Assembly (NCBI GenBank): GCA_964564865.1
Contig: CAZMDA010000009.1
Location: 13,202 to 77,201, forward strand
DNA from: RBG-16-66-20 sp964564865
GTDB taxonomy: Bacteria; Pseudomonadota; Gammaproteobacteria; Burkholderiales; SG8-39
DNA: 64,000 nucleotides
Direction: 5' to 3'
Below, piece after piece: positions 24,195 through 32,483 of the stretch. How positions within the stretch are numbered: position 1 is the stretch's first letter; the number at the start of each line of letters is the position of its first letter. The notes beneath the pieces were generated by a model. That model was not told the origin of the DNA. It saw only the letters and a list, made by a program, of their open reading frames with translations, and did not search any database. A program made the position numbers and the translations under genes.

Positions 24195-24670
24195 TACCGG
24201 CCGGCCTCCATGCGGGCCACGCGCGCATCCATGTCGCCCGCCGCCACGCCCCGGGCGCCCTCGCGCGTCAGGGCATGGACGAGGAACTCGTCCGCGCCGA
24301 CCTCGATGCTGATGGTGCCCGGCGTGAGCGTGATCGAATTCGCGTGCACCGCCAGCCCGACCGCGGTCTTCTGCCGCGGCCGGAAGCGGACCATCGCCGG
24401 CGAGATGGGCAGGCGCGGATGGAGGATGACGCGCATCACGGTCCAGCCCGAGGTGACGATCTCCTTCAGCAGCCAGGGCCAGTACCACAGCGCGCCCGGG
24501 CCGAGGTGGATCGGATGGGTCTCGTGGTCGAGCAGGTCCATCCGCCGCACCAGCAGCAGCGCGGCAACGACGCTCGCCACGCCGAGCGCGAGCAGGAACG
24601 GCGTATACAGGCCCGACAGCAGGAGCCAGAACACGTACAGCGTAGCCGCCAGGCTGGTGACGCGAACCAT
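24194..24670 (-). CDS. mrpE: Mrp-type antiporter subunit E, first gene of the minus-strand cluster
   Basis: 158 residues, MnhE/PhaE family. Two N-terminal helices are followed by the conserved cytoplasmic part YWPWLLKEIVTSGWTVMRVIL, and then NSITLTPGTISIEVGADEFLVHAL, where the N-S-I-T-L-T-P-G-T segment is diagnostic. It opens the minus-strand operon E-F-G-MbhD-B-C-D-D-x-D, divergent from mrpA with 116 bp between starts. Confidence 0.92.
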   Translation of the reverse strand: MVRVTSLAATLYVFWLLLSGLYTPFLLALGVASVVAALLLVRRMDLLDHETHPIHLGPGALWYWPWLLKEIVTSGWTVMRVILHPRLPISPAMVRFRPRQKTAVGLAVHANSITLTPGTISIEVGADEFLVHALTREGARGVAAGDMDARVARMEAGR

Positions 24671-24739
24671 TCCTCCCCCGCGATGTCGAAGGCGCCGGCA
24701 GCCTCCGCCGTCGCATTCCGCTGGTCTTGTTTGGGCCGC

Positions 24740-24776
24740 ATTCTAATATACGGGCGCGGCATGCCTTGGATAGAAT
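24740..24776. promoter_or_regulatory. Divergent -10 hexamers between the two Mrp clusters
   Basis: TAGAAT is present on the minus strand at 24740-24745 (towards mrpE) and on the plus strand at 24771-24776 (towards mrpA, 10 nt before its ATG). Neither has a good -35 at 16-18 nt. If both are real, mrpA mRNA has almost no leader while mrpE has a leader of about 60 nt. Confidence 0.4.
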
Positions 24777-24786
24777 CGCGCGCGGC

Positions 24787-27573
24787 ATGTCGCTCGCCCT
24801 CATCATCGCGCTTCCGCTCCTGCTCGGCCCCACCTTCGCTTGGCTGGGCGCGCGCCTCGGCCGCCCGGGATCGGCCTGGGGCGCGGCCTCGGTCACGGCG
24901 CTCGCGCTCGCGCTGGCGCTCGCGCTCGCGCCCGACGTGCTCGCGGGCAGCGTGTTCACCTGGCGCGCGCAGTGGCTGCCGGAGGCCGGCCTCAACCTGT
25001 CGCTGCGCGTCGACGGCCTCGCCCTGCTGTTCATGCTGCTGGTGCTCGCCATCGGCCTGCTGGTGATCCTTTATGCCCGCTACTACCTCGCGCCCGAGGA
25101 CTCGCTCGGGCGCTTCTACGCCACGCTGATGGTGTTCATGGCGGCGATGCTGGGCATCGTCATGTCCGACAACCTGCTGCTGCTGGCGGTGTTCTGGGAG
25201 CTGACCGGCATCACCTCGTTCCTGCTCATCGGCTACTGGAGCGGGCGCGCCGAATCGCGCCAGGGCGCGCGCATGGCGCTCGCGATCACCGGCGGCGGCG
25301 GCCTGGCGATGCTCGCGGGCTTCCTCCTGCTGGGGGAGATCGCCGGCACCTACGAGATCTCGGAACTGGTGCTCAGGCGCGAGCTGATCCACGAGCACGC
25401 GCTCTACCTGCCGATGATGCTGCTGGTGCTGGCCGGCGCCTTCACCAAGTCGGCGCAGTTCCCGTTCCATGCCTGGCTGCCCGAGGCGATGGCGGCGCCG
25501 ACGCCGGTGTCGGCCTACCTGCATTCCGCGACCATGGTGAAGGCGGGGGTATTCCTGATCGCGCGCATGTACCCGGTCCTCGGCGGCACCGTGGCGTTCG
25601 AGTACACGGTGTGCACGGTCGGACTGGCCACCATGGTGTTCGCCGCCTATGTCGCGGTGTTCAAGCACGACATCAAGGGCCTGCTCGCCTACTCGACCAT
25701 CAGCCACCTGGGCCTGATCACGTTCCTGCTCGGGCTGGACTCGCCGCTGTCGGCGCTGGCCGCGGTGTTCCATATCGTCAACCACGCCATCTTCAAGGCC
25801 TCGCTCTTCATGGCCGCGGGCATCATCGACCATGAGGCGGGCACGCGGGACATGCGCCGCCTGTCGGGCCTGTGGCGGCACATGCCGCATACCGCGACGC
25901 TCGCCATGGTGGCCGCGGCGGCGATGGCCGGCGTGCCGCTGCTGAACGGCTTCCTGTCCAAGGAGATGTTCTTCGCCGAGACGCTCGAACTGGACCGGCT
26001 GGGCCTCCTGGGCGAGATCGCGCCGTTCGTCGTCGTCGCCGGCGGCGCCTTCGGGGTGGCCTATTCGCTGCGCTTCATCCATGACGTGTTCTTCCACGGC
26101 GAGGCCGCGGGACTGCCGCGCACCCCGCACGAGCCGCCGCGCTGGATGAAGATACCGGTCGAGATCCTCGTCGCGCTGTGCGTGCTGGTCGGCGTGGCGC
26201 CGGGCTGGACCGTGGCGAGGCTCGTGGACACGGCGGGTTCGGCGGTGTTCGGCGCCCCGCTGCCGCCGCACGACATCGCGATCTTCCACGGCTTCAACCT
26301 GCCCCTCGCCATGAGCGCGCTGGCGATGGTGCTCGGCGTCATCCTGTACTGGATGCTGCTGCGCCGCTACAACCTGCACCTGCACGTCCCGTCGGGCTGG
26401 ACCGGGCGGCTGCTGTTCACCCACGCGGTGGACGGGCTGGTCACGGGCTCGCGCCGCGCCATGGGCTGGCTCGACAGCGGCTCGCTGCAGCGCTACCTCG
26501 CCCTGCTCGTCGCCAGCGCGCTCGCCCTCGGCGCCGCGCCGTTCCTCGCCGCGCCGGGCGCGACGCTCTCCGGTGCGCGCGCCACGCAGGACGCCGACGC
26601 GGTGGCGGTGGCGCTCTGGCTGGTGCTGGCGGCGGCGACGGCGGGCGCGGTGCTGCTGCACCGGCAGCGCCTGGCGGCAGTGATCCTGGTCGCGGTGGTG
26701 GGCCTGGTGGTCAGCATCGGCTTCATCCACTTCTCCGCGCCCGACCTCGCATTGACGCAGATCTCGGTGGAAGTGGTCGCGACGGTGCTGATGCTGATGG
26801 CGCTCGCCCTGCTGCCCGCGGCCAGCCCTGCGGAGTCGGCGCCTGCGCGCCGCGGGCGCGACGCGCTGCTGGCCGGCGGCGCGGGGCTGGGCGTCGGCCT
26901 GCTCGCCTGGGCGGCGATGACACGGCCGCTGGACACCATCTCCTGGTTCTTCGTCGACAAGAGCGTGCCCGAGGGCGGCGGCAGCAACCTGGTCAACGTC
27001 ATCCTGGTGGACTTCAGGGGCTTCGACACCCTGGGCGAGATCACCGTGCTGGCAGTGGCCGCGGTCGGCGTCGCCGCGCTGCTCGACGGACTGCGCGTGC
27101 CGCGCCGGACGCTTGCGGCGCGCCGGAGCAGCGACGATCCGTATCCGCTCATGCTCGCCACGGCGGCGAACGTGATGCTGCCCTTCACGCTGATGGTGTC
27201 CGCCTACATCTTCCTGCGCGGCCACAACGACCCCGGCGGCGGCTTCATCGCCGGACTGGTGACCGCGATCGGCCTGGTGACGCAGTACGTCGCGGACGGC
27301 TCGCGCGCCACTGCGCGCCGGCTCAGGGTGGATTTCGCGCGCCTGGCCGGCACCGGGCTCGTCCTCGCCGGCGCCACCGGCATCGGCGCCTGGCTCTTCG
27401 GCGCCCCGTTCCTCACCAGCGCCCACGGCGAGCCCCACCTGCCGCTGCTGGGGCCGGTGCCGGTCGCGAGCGCCATCGCCTTCGACCTGGGGGTCTACCT
27501 GGTGGTGGTGGGCGCGACGCTGCTGATGCTGGCCGCGCTTGCCGGCGCCGGCGAGCGCGAGGCGGAGGCCTGA
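24787..27573 (+). CDS. mrpA: Mrp antiporter subunit A fused to subunit B
   Basis: 928 residues from ATG 24787. The N-terminal half is NuoL-like with channel residues in VFWELTGITSF, GAFTKSAQFPFHAWLPEAM, SATMVKAGVFLIAR and GFLSKEMFF. The middle carries the MbhD/MbhE parts (FSAPDLALTQISVEVVATVLM, VNVILVDFRGFDTLGEITV), and the last 150 residues are an MnhB domain with YIFLRGHNDPGGGFIAG. It is therefore an A-B fusion, as in the PhaAB and MrpA' types, and the following genes lack a separate B. First gene of the canonical operon A/B-C-D-E-F-G that exchanges Na+ or K+ for H+. Confidence 0.95.
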   Translation: MSLALIIALPLLLGPTFAWLGARLGRPGSAWGAASVTALALALALALAPDVLAGSVFTWRAQWLPEAGLNLSLRVDGLALLFMLLVLAIGLLVILYARYYLAPEDSLGRFYATLMVFMAAMLGIVMSDNLLLLAVFWELTGITSFLLIGYWSGRAESRQGARMALAITGGGGLAMLAGFLLLGEIAGTYEISELVLRRELIHEHALYLPMMLLVLAGAFTKSAQFPFHAWLPEAMAAPTPVSAYLHSATMVKAGVFLIARMYPVLGGTVAFEYTVCTVGLATMVFAAYVAVFKHDIKGLLAYSTISHLGLITFLLGLDSPLSALAAVFHIVNHAIFKASLFMAAGIIDHEAGTRDMRRLSGLWRHMPHTATLAMVAAAAMAGVPLLNGFLSKEMFFAETLELDRLGLLGEIAPFVVVAGGAFGVAYSLRFIHDVFFHGEAAGLPRTPHEPPRWMKIPVEILVALCVLVGVAPGWTVARLVDTAGSAVFGAPLPPHDIAIFHGFNLPLAMSALAMVLGVILYWMLLRRYNLHLHVPSGWTGRLLFTHAVDGLVTGSRRAMGWLDSGSLQRYLALLVASALALGAAPFLAAPGATLSGARATQDADAVAVALWLVLAAATAGAVLLHRQRLAAVILVAVVGLVVSIGFIHFSAPDLALTQISVEVVATVLMLMALALLPAASPAESAPARRGRDALLAGGAGLGVGLLAWAAMTRPLDTISWFFVDKSVPEGGGSNLVNVILVDFRGFDTLGEITVLAVAAVGVAALLDGLRVPRRTLAARRSSDDPYPLMLATAANVMLPFTLMVSAYIFLRGHNDPGGGFIAGLVTAIGLVTQYVADGSRATARRLRVDFARLAGTGLVLAGATGIGAWLFGAPFLTSAHGEPHLPLLGPVPVASAIAFDLGVYLVVVGATLLMLAALAGAGEREAEA

Positions 27574-27574
27574 G

Positions 27575-27925
27575 ATGGAACTGCTGGTCGCCAGCGCACT
27601 GGGACTGATGACTGCCGGCGGGATCTACCTGCTGCTGCGCCCGCGCACCTTCTCCGTGGTGCTCGGGCTGTCGCTGCTCGGCTACGCGGTGAACGCCTTC
27701 ATCTTCGTCATGGGGCGCCTCGCCCCGGGCGCGCCCCCCATCGTCTCGTCCGGGGCGGCAGCCTATGCCGACCCCCTGCCCCAGGCGCTGGTGCTCACGG
27801 CGATCGTCATCGGCTTCGGCATGACTGGCTTCATCATCGAGCTGGCGCTGCGCCTGCGGCAGGACGCCGGCAGCGACCATGTCGACGGACGCGAGCCCGA
27901 CGGGGGCAAGCGAGGGGCGCCATGA
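27575..27925 (+). CDS. mrpC: Mrp antiporter subunit C (canonical cluster)
   Basis: 116 residues, NuoK-like three-helix protein: YLLLRPRTFSVVLGLSLLGYAVNAFIF, then DPLPQALVLTAIVIGFGMTGFIIEL, the typical MrpC P-L-P-Q-A-L-V-L-T-A-I-V-I stretch. ATG follows the mrpA stop by 1 nt; the 3' end overlaps mrpD by 4 nt. Confidence 0.93.
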   Translation: MELLVASALGLMTAGGIYLLLRPRTFSVVLGLSLLGYAVNAFIFVMGRLAPGAPPIVSSGAAAYADPLPQALVLTAIVIGFGMTGFIIELALRLRQDAGSDHVDGREPDGGKRGAP

Positions 27926-29457
27926 GCCACCTTGTCGTGCTCCCGATCGTGCTGCCCTTGATGGCGGCGGCGCTGCTGCTGGCGGTCGCGCCGCGCCCGG
28001 GACGCGCGCGGGCGCTTGCCCTCGGCGCCACGCTCGCCCTCGCCGCGCTGGCCGCCGCGCTGGTCCTGCTGGCCGGGGACGGCGCGCATCGCGTCTACCG
28101 GCTCGGCGCCTGGCCCGCGCCGTTCGGCATCGTCCTGGTTCTCGATCGCGCGGCGGCGCTCATGCTCGCGGTGGTGGCGCTGGTCGCGCTCGCGGCGCTG
28201 GCCGCTGCCATGCGCGGCTGGGACCAGCGCGGGCGCCATTTCCACGCCCTGTTCCAGTTCCAGCTCGCGGGCCTGAACGGCGCCTTCCTCACCGGCGACC
28301 TGTTCAACCTGTTCGTGTTCTTCGAAGTGCTCCTGATCGCCTCCTATTGCCTGCTGCTGCACGGCCTGGGCCTGGCGCGGCTGCGCGCCGCGGTGCATTA
28401 CGTCGTCATCAACCTGACGGCCTCGGCGCTGTTCCTGGTCGCCGTGGCGGTCCTCTACGGCCTCACCGGAACGCTGAACATGGCCGACCTCGCGCTCGGC
28501 GTCGCCGCCCTGCCCGAGTCCGATGCCCCGTTCGCGCGCGCCGCCGGCCTGCTGCTGTTCGCGGTTTTCGCGGTGAAGGCGGCGCTGGTCCCGCTGCAGT
28601 TCTGGCTGCCCTCGGCCTACGGCGCCGCGAGCGCGCCGGTCGCGGCCCTGTTCGCGGTCATGACCAAGGTGGGGCTGTACGCCATCGCGCGCGTGCACCT
28701 GCTCATCTTCGGCCCCGAGGCGGGCGCCGCCTCGCTCGCGGGGGTGCCGCTGATGCCGCTCGCGCTCGCCACGCTGGCGCTGGGCGCGGTGGGCGCGCTT
28801 TCGGCGCCCGATCTGCGCGGCGTCGCGGCGCATTTCACCATCGTCTCGGCCGGCACCGCGCTCGCCGCGCTGGCGCTGCTCAGCCAGGCCGGGGTCGCGG
28901 CGGCGCTCTACTACATGGCGCACAGCTCGTTCGCGGTCGCCGCCCTGTTCCTGCTGGGCGGCCTGTTCGCGGCGCAGCGCGGGGAGGACGCCGACCGGCT
29001 CGCCCCGGGGCCGGCGCTCGCGCGGCCGGCCCTGCTGGGCGGCCTGCTCGTGGCCGGCGCCCTCGGCATCGCCGGCCTGCCGCCGCTGTCGGGCTTCATC
29101 GGCAAGCTGCTGGTCCTGCAGGCCTCGCAGGGCGCGGCGGCGCCCTGGGTGTGGAGCATCGTGCTGGGGGCGACGCTGCTCGCCATCGTCTGCCTGACCC
29201 GCGCCGGCAGCCTACTGGTGTGGAACAGCCGGCAGGGGCCCGCGCTCGAGCCCGGCGCGCCCCTGGCCGAGTTCGCCCCGGCGGCCTGCCTGATCGGCTG
29301 CGGCGCCCTGATGGCCGTGTTCGCCGCGCCGATCCACCGCTACACCGACGCCGCGGCGGCGCAGCTGCTCGCGCCGCGCGCCTACGTGACGGCGGTCCTC
29401 GGCGATGCGCCGGCGCCGCGCGCGAGGCGCTTTCCCCTGCCGGAGGCGGCGCCATGA
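27922..29457 (+). CDS. mrpD: Mrp antiporter subunit D (canonical cluster)
   Basis: 511 residues, MrpD/NuoN family. Channel residues: LFVFFEVLLIASY (TM5 Glu), LLFAVFAVKAALVPLQFWLPSAY (TM7 Lys; the HxWLP histidine is Gln here), VMTKVGLYAIAR (TM8 Lys) and GFIGKLLVL (TM12 Lys). ATG overlaps the mrpC stop and the 3' end overlaps mrpE by 4 nt, so the whole operon is translationally coupled. Confidence 0.94.
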   Translation: MSHLVVLPIVLPLMAAALLLAVAPRPGRARALALGATLALAALAAALVLLAGDGAHRVYRLGAWPAPFGIVLVLDRAAALMLAVVALVALAALAAAMRGWDQRGRHFHALFQFQLAGLNGAFLTGDLFNLFVFFEVLLIASYCLLLHGLGLARLRAAVHYVVINLTASALFLVAVAVLYGLTGTLNMADLALGVAALPESDAPFARAAGLLLFAVFAVKAALVPLQFWLPSAYGAASAPVAALFAVMTKVGLYAIARVHLLIFGPEAGAASLAGVPLMPLALATLALGAVGALSAPDLRGVAAHFTIVSAGTALAALALLSQAGVAAALYYMAHSSFAVAALFLLGGLFAAQRGEDADRLAPGPALARPALLGGLLVAGALGIAGLPPLSGFIGKLLVLQASQGAAAPWVWSIVLGATLLAIVCLTRAGSLLVWNSRQGPALEPGAPLAEFAPAACLIGCGALMAVFAAPIHRYTDAAAAQLLAPRAYVTAVLGDAPAPRARRFPLPEAAP

Positions 29458-29948
29458 CGCGGCTCCTCCCCCAGCCGCTCATCAGCGCGATGCTGGCCGC
29501 GGGCTGGCTGCTGCTGACGGGCCTGTCGGCGGCGCATGCGCTGCTGGCCGTCGCCATGGCGGTCGCGCTGCCCCTGTTGACGCGGCGCTTCGTCGGCGAA
29601 GCCATGGGCCGGGCGCGCGGCTGGCGCCGGCTGTGGCGCGCGGCGCGCTTCACGCTGCTCGTCACCTGGGACATCATCGTCGCCAACGTCACGGTGGCCC
29701 GCCTCATTCTCGGCCCGCCGGGGCGGCTGCGGCCGGCGTTCATCACGGTGCCGCTGACGCTCGAGCAGCCGCTCCCGCTCACCCTGCTCGCCTCGATCGT
29801 CACCATGACGCCGGGAACGGTCTCCGCGGAGCTCTCCGGCGACCGCCGCCGGCTGCTGGTCCATGTGCTCGATGCCGACGACCTCGCCGCGCTCGCGGCG
29901 CAGATCCAGGCGCGCTACGAGCGCCCGCTGGCGGAGATCTTCGCGTGA
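29454..29948 (+). CDS. mrpE: Mrp antiporter subunit E (canonical cluster)
   Basis: 164 residues, MnhE family: an N-terminal helical hairpin (LISAMLAAGWLLLTGL, ALLAVAMAVALPLL), the segment RFTLLVTWDIIVANVTVARLIL, and the conserved ASIVTMTPGTVSAELSGDRRRLLVHVLD where TMTPGT marks the family. ATG 29454 lies within the end of mrpD; the stop overlaps the GTG of mrpF. Confidence 0.93.
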   Translation: MTRLLPQPLISAMLAAGWLLLTGLSAAHALLAVAMAVALPLLTRRFVGEAMGRARGWRRLWRAARFTLLVTWDIIVANVTVARLILGPPGRLRPAFITVPLTLEQPLPLTLLASIVTMTPGTVSAELSGDRRRLLVHVLDADDLAALAAQIQARYERPLAEIFA

Positions 29949-30214
29949 TCGACGTCGCTCTCGACATCGCCTTCGGCTCGATCGGGCTGGCGATGCTGCT
30001 CGCGCTGTGGCGCCTGGTGCGCGGGCCCGACACCCTGGACCGGATCCTGGCGCTGGACACGATGTACATCAACGCCGTGGCCTTCATCGTGCTGCTCGGC
30101 GTCCGCACCGGATCCGCGGTCTACTTCGAGGCGGCCCTGCTGATCGCGCTGTTCGGCTTTGTCGCCACCGTCGCGCTGGCGCGCTACGTCGCGCGCGGCG
30201 ACGTCATGGACTGA
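29945..30214 (+). CDS. mrpF: Mrp antiporter subunit F (canonical cluster)
   Basis: 89 residues from GTG 29945, which overlaps the mrpE stop as GTGA. Three helices with the block LWRLVRGPDTLDRILALDTMYINAV, equivalent to the conserved GP-x-x-x-DR motif, then a helix and FGFVATVALARYVARGDVM. Confidence 0.92.
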   Translation: MIDVALDIAFGSIGLAMLLALWRLVRGPDTLDRILALDTMYINAVAFIVLLGVRTGSAVYFEAALLIALFGFVATVALARYVARGDVMD

Positions 30215-30223
30215 GGAGGCGCC

Positions 30224-30538
30224 ATGGGAGAGATTCTCGTTTGCGCATTCCTGCTGGTCGGCAGCTTCTTCGTCCTGGTGGGCGCGATCGGCCTCGCGCG
30301 CCTGCCGGATTTCTTCATGCGGCTGCATGCGCCCACGAAGGCGACCACGCTCGGCGTCGGCGGCATGCTGCTCGCGTCGATGACGCATTTCCTGCTGCTC
30401 GGCGATCCGGGGGCGCGCGAGCTGCTGATCACGCTGTTCCTGTTCGTCACCGCGCCGGTGAGCGCGCACATGCTGGCACGCGCCGCCCTCCGGCACCGCC
30501 TGCGCTCGCGCGCGCCGCTGCCGCCGGAACGGGACTGA
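30224..30538 (+). CDS. mrpG: Mrp antiporter subunit G (canonical cluster), last gene
   Basis: 104 residues, MnhG family: a first helix VCAFLLVGSFFVLVGAIGLARLPDFFMRLHAPTKATTLG with the R-L-P-D-F-x-x-R-x-H-A signature, then two more helices and a short basic tail. A ribosome site GAGGAGG overlaps the mrpF stop. It converges on the gamma-glutamyl hydrolase gene with 31 bp between stops; the spacer is GC-rich with small inverted repeats but no T run. Confidence 0.92.
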   Translation: MGEILVCAFLLVGSFFVLVGAIGLARLPDFFMRLHAPTKATTLGVGGMLLASMTHFLLLGDPGARELLITLFLFVTAPVSAHMLARAALRHRLRSRAPLPPERD

Positions 30539-30569
30539 GCGCGGCAGCAGGGCGTGGCTGCGGCGCGCC

Positions 30570-31358
30570 TCAGCCGCCGCGCGCCTCGGCCGCCGCGCCC
30601 AGGAACTCGCGCATCACCGGCTCGGCGTCCAGCAGGCCGGCATCGCCGCCGTGGTGGAACTCCGGATGCCACTGCAGGCCGGCGACGTAGCTCGCGCCGC
30701 GCCAGCGGATGGCCTCGATCACGCCGTCGGCGGGCGAGCGCGCCTCGACCTCCAGGCCGCGGCCGAGCGCCTTGATCGCCTGGTGGTGGATGGAGTTGAC
30801 CGTCGCGCGCCGGGTGAGGCCGTACAGGCGCGACAGCCCCGAGCCGGGCACGATCTCGATCTCGTGCGCGTTCCGGTCGTAGGCGGCGGCATCGACGTGG
30901 CGCACGGCGGCGCCGACCTCGGTTTCGATGTCCTGGTGCAGCGTGCCGCCCAGCGCCACGTTGATGAGCTGCAGGCCGCGGCAGATGCCCAGCACCGGCT
31001 TGCCCTGGATGACGCACTCCCAGAACAGCTCGATCTCGTAGCGGTCGCGCACCCGGTCGCCGGCCCATTCGGGCCGCAGCGGCGCCTCGCCGTAGCTCTC
31101 CGGGCTGAGGTCGGCGCCGCCCTGCAGCACCAGGCCGTCGAGCGAACGCACGTAGTCCCCGAGCAGCACGCTGGAGCGCGACACGTCCGCGCCGCCGGTG
31201 ATCGCCGGGATCATGTAGGCGAGCGCCTCGTGCGCGAGCAGCCAGTGCGCCACCGACTGCTCCAGGTACTGCAGCGTCTTGCCGCGGAAGCCGAGCTCGG
31301 CCGGCGGCCGGTGCAGGATGCGCGCCGACAGCCCGATGCGCAGGCGGCCCGCGCTCAC
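30570..31358 (-). CDS. Class I glutamine-amidotransferase-like hydrolase, gamma-Glu-GABA hydrolase (PuuD/peptidase C26) family
   Basis: 262 residues. Catalytic triad visible: Cys126 in GKPVLGICRGLQLINVALGG, His231 and Glu233 in AGLQWHPEFHHGG. The N-terminal part has the family block LDGLVLQGGADLSPESYGE. These enzymes cleave gamma-glutamyl bonds of small molecules, for example gamma-glutamyl-GABA in putrescine use. It is the last gene of a four-gene operon with a YbdK-type gamma-glutamyl ligase 4 nt upstream, so the pair could make and break a gamma-glutamyl compound. Putrescine-pathway genes are not seen here. Confidence 0.85.
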   Translation of the reverse strand: MSAGRLRIGLSARILHRPPAELGFRGKTLQYLEQSVAHWLLAHEALAYMIPAITGGADVSRSSVLLGDYVRSLDGLVLQGGADLSPESYGEAPLRPEWAGDRVRDRYEIELFWECVIQGKPVLGICRGLQLINVALGGTLHQDIETEVGAAVRHVDAAAYDRNAHEIEIVPGSGLSRLYGLTRRATVNSIHHQAIKALGRGLEVEARSPADGVIEAIRWRGASYVAGLQWHPEFHHGGDAGLLDAEPVMREFLGAAAEARGG

Positions 31359-31362
31359 TTTC

Positions 31363-32481
31363 TCACGTCGCCGCGCGCAGTCGCTCGACCTGCCGCCAGA
31401 CCAGGTCCGGCAGCGAGCCGCTGGCCGCGTGCTGCTCGCGCATCCAGCGCGCGTCGTTGCCGCCCTGGACGATGGCCGCGATCTCCCGCAGCGCGCCCTC
31501 GGACTCCAGCTCCCGCGCGTGCACCGCGAGCGCGGCGAGCGAGGCGTTCACTTCCTCGGCGAGGCTGCGGCGCGAGCCCGCCCCGGCGTCGATGAACTCG
31601 CCCTCCAGCCCGAAGCGGCAGGCCTGGAAGCGGTTGTAGGTGTAGGCGAGGTAGGCATCCTCGGAGACCGGGTGCGGCCGCTCGACCAGCAGCCAGCGCG
31701 CCAGGGCCTGGGCATAGGCGGCGAGCGCGGCGGCGCGCTCGACCGTGAGCGGGGTGTCGCAGACCCGGATCTCGATGGTGCCGAACTCGGGCTTGGGGCG
31801 GATGTCCCAGTAGAAGTCCTTCATGCTCTCGATGATGCCGGCGCCGCGCATCTTGCCGAAGAAGGCGTTGAACTCGTCCCAGCTGCGCACGAAGGGCGCG
31901 CGCCCCGAGAGCGGGAACGCGAACACCGCGTTCAGGCGCGAGGAGTCGAAGGCGGTGTCCACGCCCTGGTAGAACGGCGAGGCGGCCGAGAGCGCGATCA
32001 GGTGCGGCATGTAGCGCGACATCGCGTGCAGCAGGTACAGCGCGTCGTCGCCGTCGGCGCAGCCGATGTGCACGTGCTGGCCGAACACCGTGAACTGCTT
32101 GGCGAGGTAGCCATAGAGCTGCGACACCTGGCGCATGCGCGGCGCGTCCATGATGCGCCGCTCGCTCCAGTGCTGGAACGGGTGCGCGCCGCCGCCGGCG
32201 ACGCCGACGTTGAGGCGCGCCGCGGCCTGCAGCAGCACGTCCCGGATCTGCCGCAGCTCGGCGAGCAGCGGCCCATGGCGGGTGTGGATGCCGGTGCTGA
32301 TCTCGATCATGCTCTCGGTGATCTCGGGCTTGATCTCCCCGGGATGGGCGAGCTTGGCGGTCTGGGTGAGCAGGTCCGAGGCGGCGCGCGTCAGGTCGCA
32401 GTCGCGCGAGTTGACCAGCTGCAGCTCGAGCTCGACCCCCATGGTGAGGGGCGCCGACTTCCTGAAATCGAGGCGCTCCAT
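31363..32481 (-). CDS. YbdK-type carboxylate-amine ligase (GCS2 family, weak glutamate-cysteine ligase)
   Basis: 372 residues, the YbdK size. Signature at the N-terminus: LTMGVELELQLVNSRDCDL with the metal-binding E-L-E, then EITESMIEISTGIH, VAGGGAHPFQHWSERRIM, FGQHVHIGCADGDDAL (Q-H-V-H) and FGTIEIRVCDTPLTV. The family joins glutamate to an amine with ATP; E. coli YbdK does this poorly with cysteine. The gene is 2 nt downstream of a Kef-type antiporter gene and 4 nt upstream of a gamma-glutamyl hydrolase gene. ATG 32479-32481. Confidence 0.88.
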   Translation of the reverse strand: MERLDFRKSAPLTMGVELELQLVNSRDCDLTRAASDLLTQTAKLAHPGEIKPEITESMIEISTGIHTRHGPLLAELRQIRDVLLQAAARLNVGVAGGGAHPFQHWSERRIMDAPRMRQVSQLYGYLAKQFTVFGQHVHIGCADGDDALYLLHAMSRYMPHLIALSAASPFYQGVDTAFDSSRLNAVFAFPLSGRAPFVRSWDEFNAFFGKMRGAGIIESMKDFYWDIRPKPEFGTIEIRVCDTPLTVERAAALAAYAQALARWLLVERPHPVSEDAYLAYTYNRFQACRFGLEGEFIDAGAGSRRSLAEEVNASLAALAVHARELESEGALREIAAIVQGGNDARWMREQHAASGSLPDLVWRQVERLRAAT

Positions 32482-32483
32482 GC

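Noticed and set aside
17359..24670. A membrane-bound hydrogenase or Dab-type CO2-hydration complex
   Set aside because: No hydrogenase subunits (NuoB, C, D or I-like) and no DabA-type DUF2309 gene are in the window; only antiporter-type subunits are seen.
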